Part shown: positions 15,938-25,279 of the stretch, piece after piece
How positions within the stretch are numbered: the stretch's first letter is position 1
How the letters are laid out: every line of letters starts with the position of its first letter
From: Bacteroidaceae bacterium
GTDB taxonomy: Bacteria > Bacteroidota > Bacteroidia > Bacteroidales > Bacteroidaceae
Length of the DNA stretch: 33,536 bases
NCBI GenBank assembly: GCA_017464815.1
Contig: JAFTYI010000043.1
Location: 1 to 33,536 of the forward strand
Direction of reading: 5' to 3'
The notes under the pieces: generated by a model
The model's input: only the letters and a program-made list of their open reading frames with translations
Told to the model about the DNA's origin: nothing
The model's database searches: none
Translations under genes and position numbers: made by a program

Positions 15938-16411
15938 ATGAAAACGATATTGTTGGCTGTGGGGCGGACGGTGCAACCTTATTATGTGGCCGCCATTAAT
16001 GAGTATGTGGAGCGCACGAAGCACTACATACCCTTTGCCGTGGAGATAATCCCCGAACTGAAGAATACCAAGAACCTGACGGAGGAACAGCAGAAGGAAC
16101 GCGAGGCAGACCTGATACTGAAGGCGCTGCAGCCGGGTGACACGGTGGTGCTGTTGGACGAACATGGCAAGGAGTTCCGTTCGGTGGAGTTCGCCTCGTG
16201 GATGGAGCGCAAGCTGAGCACCACGGGCAAGCGGTTGGTGTTCGTCATCGGTGGTCCCTACGGATTTTCGCCACGCATCTATCAGACGGCGCAGGAGAAG
16301 ATTTCGCTCTCGAAGATGACCTTCTCGCACCAGATGATACGCATGATTTTTGTGGAGCAAATCTATCGCGCCATGACCATCCTCCGTGGGGAGCCTTATC
16401 ATCATGAGTAA
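15938..16411 (+). CDS. rlmH: 23S rRNA pseudouridine-1915 N3-methyltransferase RlmH
   Basis: The 157-residue SPOUT methyltransferase methylates pseudouridine 1915 in helix 69 of 23S rRNA. The SAM-binding knot is visible as DTVVLLDEHGKEFRS and LVFVIGGPYGFSPRIY (about 102-117), then the conserved tail MTFSHQMIRMIFVEQIYRAM and ILRGEPYHHE. The length is normal. I chose ATG 15938 because the family N-terminus MKTILLAVGR starts there and the promoter box lies just upstream; the longer upstream frame is spurious. Confidence 0.96.
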   Translation: MKTILLAVGRTVQPYYVAAINEYVERTKHYIPFAVEIIPELKNTKNLTEEQQKEREADLILKALQPGDTVVLLDEHGKEFRSVEFASWMERKLSTTGKRLVFVIGGPYGFSPRIYQTAQEKISLSKMTFSHQMIRMIFVEQIYRAMTILRGEPYHHE

Positions 16412-16497
16412 AAGGGTCGATAACTAACAAAAAGTAGTAGAAAACCTGCTTTGGCTTACAAAATTAAAGAAAAAGTAGAAAAAATATCGAAAGTTTG

Positions 16498-16528
16498 TTT
16501 GTTGATTGCGAAAATCTACTTACCTTTG
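16498..16528 (+). promoter_or_regulatory. ilv operon promoter
   Basis: TTTG 16498-16501 and TACCTTTG 16521-16528 are 19 bases apart. Transcription would begin about 16535, upstream of the leader peptide and the attenuator. Confidence 0.75.
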
Positions 16529-16561
16529 CAGTCGTTAATCGAAATAACAAGGAAAGAGAAT

Positions 16562-16639
16562 ATGATTCTGAGTACAAACATTGCACGAATTAGCAGCCTA
16601 CTACTGGTCAACGTCGTGGTGGAAACATCAAGAGCGTGA
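16562..16639 (+). CDS. ilv leader peptide (25 residues, Leu/Val/Ile-rich)
   Basis: This short frame starts at ATG 16562 after a purine-rich stretch (GGAAAGAGAAT) and ends at TGA 16637. Eleven of 25 residues are Ile, Leu or Val, with the core SSLLLVNVVVE (codons cta cta ctg gtc aac gtc gtg gtg). It sits between a promoter and an intrinsic terminator ahead of the branched-chain amino acid genes, so it is the sensor of an attenuator. A ribosome stalled at the Leu/Val codons leaves the downstream strand 16636-16646 free. A ribosome that reaches the stop covers it. It has no other likely role. Confidence 0.85.
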   Translation: MILSTNIARISSLLLVNVVVETSRA

Positions 16640-16734
16640 GAAAGGCGTGTATATATATATATGGAATGTACGAAGATATAAACGGATAAAGTAAAATCGG
16701 ATAGCCTTTCTCACAGATGTGAGAGAGGCTTTTT
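16636..16734 (+). promoter_or_regulatory. ilv transcription attenuator (antiterminator and terminator)
   Basis: The terminator is a 12-bp stem: AGCCTTTCTCAC (16703-16714), loop AGAT, GTGAGAGAGGCT (16719-16730), with T16731-16734 behind. Upstream, GTGAGAAAGGC at 16636-16646 is an exact 11-base complement of GCCTTTCTCAC (16704-16714), the 5' arm of the terminator, so the two pairings exclude each other. The antiterminator strand overlaps the leader stop codon. Hence full translation hides it and lets the terminator form, while stalling at Leu/Val codons frees it and lets transcription enter ilvD. Confidence 0.88.
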
Positions 16735-16756
16735 GAATTAAAAAGAGGAAAGACGT

Positions 16757-18562
16757 ATGAAACATCAGTTGCGTAGCGCATTCAGCACACAAGGCCGCCG
16801 CATGGCCGGAGCACGCGCCCTTTGGGTGGCCAACGGCATGAAGAAGGAGCAGATGGGAAAACCCATCATTGCCATAGCCAACTCATTCACCCAGTTTGTA
16901 CCGGGACACACCCACTTGCACGAGATTGGGCAGTTGGTGAAGAGCGAGATTGAACGGCTCGGATGCTTTGCCGCCGAGTTCAACACCATAGCCATCGACG
17001 ACGGCATTGCCATGGGGCACGACGGTATGCTCTACTCCCTGCCCAGCCGCGATATCATCGCCGATTCGGTGGAGTATATGTGCAACGCCCACAAGGCCGA
17101 TGCGCTGGTGTGCATCTCGAACTGCGACAAGATTACTCCGGGTATGCTGATGGCTGCCATGCGATTGAACATCCCCACCGTGTTCGTGAGCGGTGGCCCC
17201 ATGGAAGCCGGCGAGTGGGGTGGGCGACACCTCGACCTCATCGACGCGATGATAAAGGGTGCCGATGCATCGGTGAGCGACGAGGAGGTGGCCGAGATTG
17301 AGCGCCACGCCTGTCCCGGATGCGGATGCTGTTCGGGTATGTTCACGGCCAACTCGATGAACTGTCTGACCGAAGCACTGGGACTCTCCCTGCCCGGAAA
17401 CGGTACCATCCTGGCTACGCACGAGAACCGCATACAACTCTTCAAGGATGCCGCCGCACTCATCGTGAAGAATGCCTACAAGTACTACGAAGAGGGCGAC
17501 GAGCGTGTGCTCCCCCTGAGCATCGCCAAGCGCGAAGCGTTCCTCAACGCCATGACGTTGGACATCGCCATGGGCGGCTCCACCAACACTGTGCTCCACC
17601 TGCTGGCCGTGGCCAACGAGGCGGGAGTGGACTTCACAATGGACGACATCGACATGCTTTCGCGTCGTGTGCCCTGCCTCTGCAAGGTGGCGCCTAATAC
17701 ACAGAAATACCATATCCAGGACGTGAACCGTGCCGGAGGAATCCTCAATATCTTAGCTGAGTTGGCCAAGGGCGGATTGCTCGACACCTCGGCCGTAAGA
17801 GTGAACGGTACGACACTGGGCGAAGATATTGCCCGCTACAACATCACCCGTGCTGACGGGGCGGATGCTGAAGCAAAGCGTATCTATAGCAGTGCCCCCG
17901 CAAACAAGTTCAGCATCAAGGCCGGTTCGCAAGCCACTTACTACAAGGAACTGGATACCGACCGTGCTGAAGGATGCATCCGCGACCTGGCCCATGCCTA
18001 CTCAAAGGATGGCGGACTGGCCGTGTTGAAGGGAAACATTGCACAGGACGGTTGTGTGGTGAAAACGGCCGGAGTAGATGAAAGCATCTGGAAGTTCACC
18101 GGTCCTGCCAAGGTGTTCGACTCGCAGGAGGCTGCTTGCGACGGCATCCTGGGCGGCAAGGTGGTGAGCGGTGATGTGGTGGTCATCACCCACGAAGGTC
18201 CCAAGGGCGGCCCCGGTATGCAGGAGATGCTTTATCCCACCTCTTATATAAAGAGCAAGCACCTCGGCAAGGAGTGCGCCCTGATTACCGACGGACGCTT
18301 TTCGGGCGGCACATCGGGCTTGAGCATCGGTCACATCAGTCCCGAAGCCGCGGCCGGAGGAAACATCGGCAAGCTGGTTGACGGCGACATCATAGAGATT
18401 GACATCCCCAACCGCACGATAAACGTGCGCCTCAGTGACGAAGAGCTGGCCGCACGCCCCATGACTCCCATGACCCGCGACCGCGTGGTGAGCAAGAGCC
18501 TCCGCGCCTACGCCAGCATGGTAAGCTCGGCCGACAAGGGTGGGGTGAGAATTGTAGAATAA
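16757..18562 (+). CDS. ilvD: dihydroxy-acid dehydratase
   Basis: The 601-residue IlvD/Edd-family enzyme dehydrates 2,3-dihydroxy-isovalerate and -methylvalerate in valine and isoleucine synthesis. Iron-sulfur ligand cysteines lie in [15 protein letters not shown] (about residues 118-132) and [19 protein letters not shown] (about 190-208). [20 protein letters not shown] near 515-534 is the C-terminal signature. The start fits [20 protein letters not shown], the usual family opening. It is the first structural gene after the attenuator; ilvB follows 13 bases on. Confidence 0.97.
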   Translation: MKHQLRSAFSTQGRRMAGARALWVANGMKKEQMGKPIIAIANSFTQFVPGHTHLHEIGQLVKSEIERLGCFAAEFNTIAIDDGIAMGHDGMLYSLPSRDIIADSVEYMCNAHKADALVCISNCDKITPGMLMAAMRLNIPTVFVSGGPMEAGEWGGRHLDLIDAMIKGADASVSDEEVAEIERHACPGCGCCSGMFTANSMNCLTEALGLSLPGNGTILATHENRIQLFKDAAALIVKNAYKYYEEGDERVLPLSIAKREAFLNAMTLDIAMGGSTNTVLHLLAVANEAGVDFTMDDIDMLSRRVPCLCKVAPNTQKYHIQDVNRAGGILNILAELAKGGLLDTSAVRVNGTTLGEDIARYNITRADGADAEAKRIYSSAPANKFSIKAGSQATYYKELDTDRAEGCIRDLAHAYSKDGGLAVLKGNIAQDGCVVKTAGVDESIWKFTGPAKVFDSQEAACDGILGGKVVSGDVVVITHEGPKGGPGMQEMLYPTSYIKSKHLGKECALITDGRFSGGTSGLSIGHISPEAAAGGNIGKLVDGDIIEIDIPNRTINVRLSDEELAARPMTPMTRDRVVSKSLRAYASMVSSADKGGVRIVE

Positions 18563-18575
18563 ATAATAGAAAAAG

Positions 18576-20270
18576 ATGAACCAACAAATAACAGGAGCAG
18601 AGGCGCTGATGCGCTCGTTGGAGCACCAGGGGGTGAAGACCCTCTTCGGCTATCCGGGCGGAAGCATCATGCCTACTTTCGATGCGCTGTACGGCCATCG
18701 CGATACGTTGAACCACATACTGGTGCGCCACGAACAGGGTGCCACACATGCCGCTCAGGGCTTTGCCCGTGTGTCGGGTGAGGTAGGAGTGTGCCTGGTG
18801 ACGAGCGGACCCGGTGCAACCAACACGTTGACAGGCATTGCCGATGCCATGATTGACAGTACCCCCATCGTGGTGATTGCCGGACAGGTGCCCACGGGAT
18901 TCTTGGGCACGGATGCCTTTCAGGAGGTCGATTTGGTAAGCATTACGCAACCCATCACCAAGTGGAGCTACCAGATACGCTCGGCCAAGGATGTGGCTTG
19001 GGCCGTGGCACGTGCCTTCTTCTTGGCCAAGAACGGACGTCCGGGTCCCGTCGTCCTCGACTTCACCAAGAATGCACAGGCGGAGATGGTGGATTACGAA
19101 CCGGCAACGGTGGATTTTATCCGCAGTTATGACCCCAATCCCCTGCCTCGGGAGGGTGCTCTCGAAGAGGCTGCCGCGCTGATTAACGGAGCCAAGCGCC
19201 CGCTGGTGCTTGTGGGACAAGGCGTGGAGCTGGGCGGTGCACAAGCCGAGATGCGTGCGCTTCTCGAGAAGGCCGACCTGCCCTGCGGATGCACGTTGCT
19301 GGGTCTTTCGGCCGTCCCCTCTGACCATCCGTTGAACATGGGCATGTTGGGAATGCACGGCAACCTTGCCCCCAACGTGAAGACCAACGAGTGCGACGTG
19401 CTCATTGCCGTGGGTATGCGCTTCGACGACCGTGTGACGGGCAATTTGGCCACCTACGCCAAGCAGGCAAAGATAATCCACATGGACATCGACCCCTCGG
19501 AGTTCAACAAGAACGTAAAGGTGGATGTGGAGGTGCTGGGCAACTGCAAACTGACACTGAAAGCACTGACCGACCTTGTACACGAGGCCAAGCATACAGC
19601 GTGGATAGAGAGTTTCGGAGAGCATAAGGCGATAGAGAACAATCGCGTCATCGAACCCGAAATACATCCCACCGAAGGCTCCTTGAACATGGGCGAGGTG
19701 GTGCGTGCCGTCAGCGAAGAGAGCCGCCACGAGGCCATCCTTGTGACCGATGTTGGACAGAACCAGATGATGTCGGCCCGTTACTTCAAATATACCAAGG
19801 AACGCAGCATCGTCACCAGTGGCGGCCTTGGTACGATGGGCTTCGGAATGCCCGCCGCCATCGGTGCCACCTTCGGACGCCCCGATCGCACGGTGTGTGT
19901 CTTCATGGGCGACGGTGGTTTCCAAATGAACATCCAGGAACTGGGCACCATCATGGAACAACGGGCACCGGTGAAGATGATTCTGATGAACAACAACTAC
20001 TTGGGCAACGTGCGCCAGTGGCAGGCCATGTTCTTCGGACGCCGCTATTCGTTCACTCCCATGATGAACCCCGACTATATGCAGATTGCCGCAGCTTATA
20101 ATATCCCCGCCCGCCGTGTGACGGAGCGTGAGGAGTTGCGCGATGCCATCCGCGAGATGTTGGACACCGATGGCCCCTTCATCCTCGAAGCCTGCGTCAT
20201 CGAGGAGGGTAATGTGATGCCTATGACTCCCCCGGGAGGAACAGTGGATAAAATGCTTTTAGAGTGCTGA
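18576..20270 (+). CDS. ilvB: acetolactate synthase, large (catalytic) subunit
   Basis: The 564-residue thiamine-diphosphate enzyme makes acetolactate or acetohydroxybutyrate from pyruvate. The N-terminal TPP domain has FGYPGGSIMPTFDALY and the catalytic glutamate in RHEQGATHAAQGFAR (about 49-63). The C-terminal TPP/Mg motif is MGDGGFQMNIQELGTIMEQ followed by NNNYLGNVRQWQ (about 445-480). The central FAD domain is present. It runs into the regulatory subunit gene with a 2-base gap. Confidence 0.97.
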   Translation: MNQQITGAEALMRSLEHQGVKTLFGYPGGSIMPTFDALYGHRDTLNHILVRHEQGATHAAQGFARVSGEVGVCLVTSGPGATNTLTGIADAMIDSTPIVVIAGQVPTGFLGTDAFQEVDLVSITQPITKWSYQIRSAKDVAWAVARAFFLAKNGRPGPVVLDFTKNAQAEMVDYEPATVDFIRSYDPNPLPREGALEEAAALINGAKRPLVLVGQGVELGGAQAEMRALLEKADLPCGCTLLGLSAVPSDHPLNMGMLGMHGNLAPNVKTNECDVLIAVGMRFDDRVTGNLATYAKQAKIIHMDIDPSEFNKNVKVDVEVLGNCKLTLKALTDLVHEAKHTAWIESFGEHKAIENNRVIEPEIHPTEGSLNMGEVVRAVSEESRHEAILVTDVGQNQMMSARYFKYTKERSIVTSGGLGTMGFGMPAAIGATFGRPDRTVCVFMGDGGFQMNIQELGTIMEQRAPVKMILMNNNYLGNVRQWQAMFFGRRYSFTPMMNPDYMQIAAAYNIPARRVTEREELRDAIREMLDTDGPFILEACVIEEGNVMPMTPPGGTVDKMLLEC

Positions 20271-20272
20271 GT

Positions 20273-20830
20273 ATGGAAAAGACATTATATACAATAATCG
20301 TTCATTCAGAGAACATCGCCGGTCTTTTGAATCAAGTGACCGCCGTGTTCACCCGCCGACAGATAAATATCGAGAGTCTGAACGTGTCGGCTTCGTCCAT
20401 CAAAGGAATCCACAAATACACCATCACCGCATGGGCTACCCAGAGCGATGTGGAGAAGGTGGTGAAGCAGATAGAGCGCAAGGTGGATGTTCTTCAAGCC
20501 AACTACTTCACTGATGACCAAATCTATCAGCACGAAATAGCCCTCTACAAGTTGGCTACTCCCATCTTCCAGGCCAACCCTACGGCGTCGAAGATTATCC
20601 GTCGCCACATGGCCCGCGTGGTGGAGGTGAATCCCACCTTCTGCATTGTGGAGAAGAACGGTATGAGCGAGGAGATAACTTCCCTCTACGAAGAGTTGCA
20701 GCAGTTTGGCATCGTCCTCCAGTTTGTCCGTTCAGGACGAGTGGCCATCTCCACCAGTTGCTTCGAGCGGCTGAACGAGTATCTGGCCATGCGGGAGGAG
20801 AAGTATAATAAGGAAAAGGAGATGAAATAA
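20273..20830 (+). CDS. ilvN: acetolactate synthase, regulatory (small) subunit
   Basis: The 185-residue protein begins with an ACT domain (YTIIVHSENIAGLLNQVTAV, about residues 5-24) that binds valine for feedback control of IlvB, followed by the small-subunit C-terminal domain. I chose ATG 20273, which gives the expected MEKTLYTII start. A GTG at 20264 overlapping the ilvB stop would add three residues and cannot be excluded. The next gene begins 7 bases after its stop. Confidence 0.93.
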   Translation: MEKTLYTIIVHSENIAGLLNQVTAVFTRRQINIESLNVSASSIKGIHKYTITAWATQSDVEKVVKQIERKVDVLQANYFTDDQIYQHEIALYKLATPIFQANPTASKIIRRHMARVVEVNPTFCIVEKNGMSEEITSLYEELQQFGIVLQFVRSGRVAISTSCFERLNEYLAMREEKYNKEKEMK

Positions 20831-20837
20831 AAGAATT

Positions 20838-21578
20838 ATGACCGACAACAAAGTAGGAACATATAATTTCGTGGCCGAGCCTTTCCACGTCGATTTCACG
20901 GGGAGGCTGACGATGGGTGTGTTGGGCAACCATTTGCTCAATTGTGCAGGCTTCCATGCCGCCGACCGTGGCTTTGGCATTGCCGAGCTGAACGAGAACC
21001 ACTACACGTGGGTACTCTCCCGGTTGGCCATCGAACTGGAGGACATGCCCCGCCAGTACGAACCGTTCAGTATCGAGACGTGGGTGGAGAATGTCTATCG
21101 CCTCTTCACCGACCGTAACTTTGCCATCCTCAACAAGGAGGGCAAGCCCGTGGGCTATGCCCGCTCGGTGTGGGCCATGATAAGCATGGAGACCCGTAAA
21201 CCGGCCGACCTGCTCACGCTGCACGGCGGAAGCATCACCGGGTATGTGTGCGACAAGGAGTGCCCCATCAGCAAGCCCGGCCGCATCAAGGTGACCACCG
21301 ACATGCCCGTGGAGGTGTACGAGACACGCTACAGCGACATCGACATCAACGGCCACGTGAACAGCATCAAGTACATCGAGCACATCCTCGACCTCTTCCC
21401 CATGGAGACCTTCAAGGAGAAGTGCATCCGACGCTTCGAGATGGCCTACGTGGCCGAGAGCTACTACGGCGACACCCTCAGCTTCTATCGCGAAGAGGTT
21501 GCTCCCGGTGAGTACGACATCGAAGTGCGCAAGAATGGCACGGAAGTGGTGGTGCGTAGCAAAGTAATATTGAAATAA
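20838..21578 (+). CDS. acyl-ACP thioesterase
   Basis: The 246-residue protein matches the bacterial FatA-like acyl-ACP thioesterases, which release free fatty acids from acyl carrier protein through a double hotdog fold. The second half carries the hotdog motif SDIDINGHVNSIKYIEHILD (about 169-188), where Asn and His correspond to the plant catalytic pair. The first half has NHLLNCAGFHAADRGFG. It sits in the ilv operon between ilvN and ilvC, with short gaps on both sides. The linkage suggests a tie between branched-chain keto acid supply and branched-chain fatty acids; that is inference. Confidence 0.87.
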   Translation: MTDNKVGTYNFVAEPFHVDFTGRLTMGVLGNHLLNCAGFHAADRGFGIAELNENHYTWVLSRLAIELEDMPRQYEPFSIETWVENVYRLFTDRNFAILNKEGKPVGYARSVWAMISMETRKPADLLTLHGGSITGYVCDKECPISKPGRIKVTTDMPVEVYETRYSDIDINGHVNSIKYIEHILDLFPMETFKEKCIRRFEMAYVAESYYGDTLSFYREEVAPGEYDIEVRKNGTEVVVRSKVILK

Positions 21579-21621
21579 TTTTTTAATCTATAACTTATAA
21601 CTTTTAATTTCATAAAAGATT

Positions 21622-22665
21622 ATGGCACAATTGAATTTTGGCGGTGTTATCGAGAATGTGATGACCCGCGAAGAGTTTCCCTTGGAAAAGGCACGTGAAG
21701 TTTTGAAGAACGAGACCATCGCCGTCATCGGTTACGGTGTGCAAGGCCCCGGCCAGTCATTGAACCTGCGCGACAATGGTTTCAACGTCATCGTTGGCCA
21801 GCGTCAGGGAAAGACTTACGACAAGGCCGTGTCTGACGGATGGGTACCGGGTGAGACACTCTTCTCTATCGAAGAGGCTTGTGAGAAGGGTACCATCATC
21901 ATGTGCTTGCTCTCCGATGCAGCAGTGATGAGCGTATGGCCCACCATCAAACCCTATCTGACAACAGGTAAGGCCCTCTACTTCTCTCACGGGTTTGCCA
22001 TCACATGGAACGACCGCACAGGCGTGGTTCCTCCCACAGATATCGACGTTGTCATGGTAGCCCCCAAGGGTTCGGGTACATCACTCCGCACCATGTTCCT
22101 CGAAGGTCGTGGCTTGAACTCATCATACGCCGTTTATCAGGACCACACAGGCCGTGCCCTTGAGCGCACACTCGCCCTCGGTATCGGTGTAGGTTCAGGT
22201 TACCTGTTCGAGACAACCTTCATCCGCGAGGCCACATCTGACCTCACCGGTGAGCGTGGTTCGCTGATGGGTGCTATCCAGGGTCTGCTTTTGGCACAGT
22301 ACGAAGTGCTCCGCGAGAACGGCCACACTCCCTCTGAGGCATTCAACGAAACAGTAGAAGAGTTGACCCAGTCACTGATGCCCCTCTTTGCCAAGAACGG
22401 TATGGACTGGATGTATGCCAACTGCTCTACCACTGCCCAGCGTGGTGCGCTCGACTGGATGGGCCCCTTCCACGATGCCATCAAGCCCGTGGTACAGAAG
22501 CTTTACGCCAGCGTGAAGTGTGGTAACGAGGCACAGATCAGCATCGACAGCAACTCCAAGCCCGACTATCGCGAGAAGTTGGAAGAAGAGTTGAAGGCAT
22601 TGCGCGAAAGCGAAATGTGGCAGACAGCTGTTACTGTTCGCCAGCTTCGTCCGGAGAACAATTGA
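21622..22665 (+). CDS. ilvC: ketol-acid reductoisomerase
   Basis: The 347-residue enzyme isomerises and reduces acetolactate to 2,3-dihydroxy-isovalerate. The Rossmann glycine loop is AVIGYGVQGPGQSLNLRDNG (about residues 33-52), a variant of the usual GYGSQGHA. The cofactor loop is VGQRQGKTYDKA, and the KARI C-terminal knot includes LTGERGSLMGAIQGLL with metal-binding acidic residues around SDLTGE and NETVEELT. It is the last gene of the ilv operon and is followed by a nested inverted repeat. Confidence 0.95.
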   Translation: MAQLNFGGVIENVMTREEFPLEKAREVLKNETIAVIGYGVQGPGQSLNLRDNGFNVIVGQRQGKTYDKAVSDGWVPGETLFSIEEACEKGTIIMCLLSDAAVMSVWPTIKPYLTTGKALYFSHGFAITWNDRTGVVPPTDIDVVMVAPKGSGTSLRTMFLEGRGLNSSYAVYQDHTGRALERTLALGIGVGSGYLFETTFIREATSDLTGERGSLMGAIQGLLLAQYEVLRENGHTPSEAFNETVEELTQSLMPLFAKNGMDWMYANCSTTAQRGALDWMGPFHDAIKPVVQKLYASVKCGNEAQISIDSNSKPDYREKLEEELKALRESEMWQTAVTVRQLRPENN

Positions 22666-22672
22666 TTTTTAG

Positions 22673-22769
22673 GAGTTCGATATAAGAACGTGGAATCTAT
22701 AACTCCTCCCCCTAACTTAGGGGGAGAGTTTTAGTTACTTTTATTCGCCATGTTCCTTATATCGAACTC
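22673..22769. repeat. nested inverted-repeat element after ilvC
   Basis: The outer arms GAGTTCGATATAAGAACGTG (22673-22692) and its near-complement ending TTCCTTATATCGAACTC (22748-22769) enclose a second hairpin, AACTCCTCCCCCTAA against TTAGGGGGAGAGTT (22701-22730). The inner hairpin resembles the C/G-rich palindromes found inside other genes here. It may also end ilv transcription. The rest of 22666-22997 shows only the gapA promoter. Confidence 0.8.
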
Positions 22770-22900
22770 ATCTTAATTCCCTTTGACTTCTTCTATGTAA
22801 ATTTCCCCAAAAGGAACTCTCTTCCCTCCTCTTTTTCTCTTTTTCTCCCCATAATGGAGATTTATATTTCAATTTTGGCAGGAATATAAAAACAATTTTG

Positions 22901-22908
22901 TAATTTTG
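22901..22908 (+). promoter_or_regulatory. gapA promoter -7 box
   Basis: TAATTTTG matches TAnnTTTG. It leaves an unusually long untranslated leader of about 80 bases before the ATG at 22998, with no obvious structured element. Confidence 0.6.
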
Positions 22909-22982
22909 CACCGCGTTTGGAAACAGATGCAGCAGAAACATTGTAGAAAAAGAGATTTTAAGCTTAGTTATAACATTCTTAA

Positions 22983-24008
<1,026 letters not shown>

Positions 24009-24033
24009 TCATTAGCAGATTCTTTATAAGAGT

Positions 24034-24070
24034 TAAGGGAGGTGTGATTCACACTTCCCTTATTTTTTTT
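24034..24070 (+). terminator. intrinsic terminator of gapA
   Basis: TAAGGGAGGTGTG (24034-24046), loop ATT, CACACTTCCCTTA (24050-24062) forms a 13-bp stem with one G-U pair, followed by eight T residues. Confidence 0.93.
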
Positions 24071-24071
24071 G

Positions 24072-24172
24072 CGCAGATTTCACGGATTAACACGGTTTTT
24101 ATACTTCATTTGTATATAATTTATCCGTGAAATCCGTGGAGTTCCCTTGAGTAAAGCGAAAAATCCGTGCCT
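24072..24172. repeat. ATCCGTG-type interspersed palindromic repeat
   Basis: CAGATTTCACGGATTAACAC on the left faces TTATCCGTGAAATCCGTGGA on the right, then GTTCCCTTGAGTAAAGCGAA and AAATCCGTGCCT. The last 32 bases recur at 29843-29874 with two differences. Related elements lie at 27127-27212, 28982-29092 and 33076-33155. Confidence 0.8.
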
Positions 24173-24212
24173 AAAATTATATTATGGCACACCCCTTTTT
24201 TTTGTTAATTCT

Positions 24213-24243
24213 TTTGCGTTTATCTATTTTTGTATTACTTTTG
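24213..24243 (+). promoter_or_regulatory. miaA promoter
   Basis: TTTG 24213-24216 and TACTTTTG 24236-24243 are 19 bases apart, and the ATG follows at 24269. Confidence 0.7.
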
Positions 24244-24268
24244 TTGCCCAAATAAGAGGCAACCTGTC

Positions 24269-25183
24269 ATGAAAGCGTATAATCTCATCACCATCCTTGG
24301 TCCTACAGCTTCGGGGAAAACCCCCTTGGCTGCCGCTTTGGCTGTGCGGATGAGGAGTGAAATCATCAGTGCCGACAGCCGTCAGGTCTATCGCCGCATG
24401 GACCTGGGGACGGGCAAAGACCTGGCCGATTACACCGTGGGCGGCACGCCGGTGCCCTATCACCTGATAGACATCTGCGAGCCGGGCTACAAGTATAACG
24501 TGTTTGAATACCAGCGCGACTTCCTGCAGGCCTATGACCAGGTTGTGGCAAAGGGGAAGACCCCCATCCTCTGTGGAGGCACGGGCATGTATCTCGAGAG
24601 CGTCCTGCGTGGATACCGGCTGATACCTGTGCCCGAGAATCCGTCGCTACGCCACTCGTTGGAGCATAAGACACTGGACGAGTTGACCGGGATGCTGAGC
24701 CGTTATAAGACCCTTCACAACACCACCGACGTGGACACCGTCAAGCGGGCCATCCGCGCCATCGAAATCGAGGAATACTACCTCCATGCCGATGCCGAAG
24801 AGCGCCACTTCCCCCAGCTCAACAGCCTTGTCATAGGCGTGGACATCGACCGCGAGCTGCGGAGGGAGAAAATCAGCCGCCGCCTGCGCCAGCGCCTCGA
24901 TGAGGGGATGGTCGACGAGGTGAAGCGCCTGCTCGACGAGGGAATCCCTGCCGACGACCTCATCTACTACGGCCTGGAGTACAAGTTCCTGACCCGCCAC
25001 GTCATTGGCGAAATGAGCTATGCCGAGATGGTGGGTCAGTTGGAGATTGCCATTCACCAGTTTGCCAAGCGGCAGATGACCTGGTTCCGTGGCATGGAGC
25101 GCCGGGGCATAGCCATCCACTGGATCGACGCCACCCGTCCGTTGGACGAAAAGGTGGGGGAGATAATGGGGTTGGTGGAATAG
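24269..25183 (+). CDS. miaA: tRNA dimethylallyltransferase (MiaA family)
   Basis: The 304-residue enzyme transfers a dimethylallyl group to A37 of tRNAs reading UNN codons. The P-loop is GPTASGKTPLAAAL (about residues 10-23), then SADSRQVYRRMDLGTGKD (about 35-52) and ILCGGTGMYLESVLRG. DTVKRAIRAIEI and the late FAKRQMTWFRG are further family motifs. DLGTGKD replaces the common DIGTAKP, so this may be a divergent second MiaA; whether another copy exists cannot be seen. ATG 24269 gives the standard start; the longer upstream frame overlaps the promoter. Confidence 0.9.
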   Translation: MKAYNLITILGPTASGKTPLAAALAVRMRSEIISADSRQVYRRMDLGTGKDLADYTVGGTPVPYHLIDICEPGYKYNVFEYQRDFLQAYDQVVAKGKTPILCGGTGMYLESVLRGYRLIPVPENPSLRHSLEHKTLDELTGMLSRYKTLHNTTDVDTVKRAIRAIEIEEYYLHADAEERHFPQLNSLVIGVDIDRELRREKISRRLRQRLDEGMVDEVKRLLDEGIPADDLIYYGLEYKFLTRHVIGEMSYAEMVGQLEIAIHQFAKRQMTWFRGMERRGIAIHWIDATRPLDEKVGEIMGLVE

Positions 25184-25185
25184 GA

Positions 25186-25258
25186 GTTGAAAGTTAAAAG
25201 TTAAAAATTAAAAGTTAAAAGCTGAAAGCTGAGAGTTAGAAAAGTTAAGAGATAAAAG
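25186..25258. repeat. AGTTAAAA-type short tandem repeat
   Basis: The gap between miaA and the lipid kinase is built from 7-8-bp units such as AGTTAAAA, AATTAAAA and AGCTGAAAG. A similar A-rich tract lies at 33285-33312. No promoter is recognisable, so read-through from miaA is possible. Confidence 0.75.
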
Positions 25259-25279
25259 ATATATTCAAAATTCAAAGTC

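Noticed and set aside
18432-19961. 509-codon open frame on the minus strand over ilvD end and ilvB
   Set aside because: It lies fully antisense to clearly conserved ilvB; the product is His-rich and low in order, the usual shadow of a GC-rich gene.
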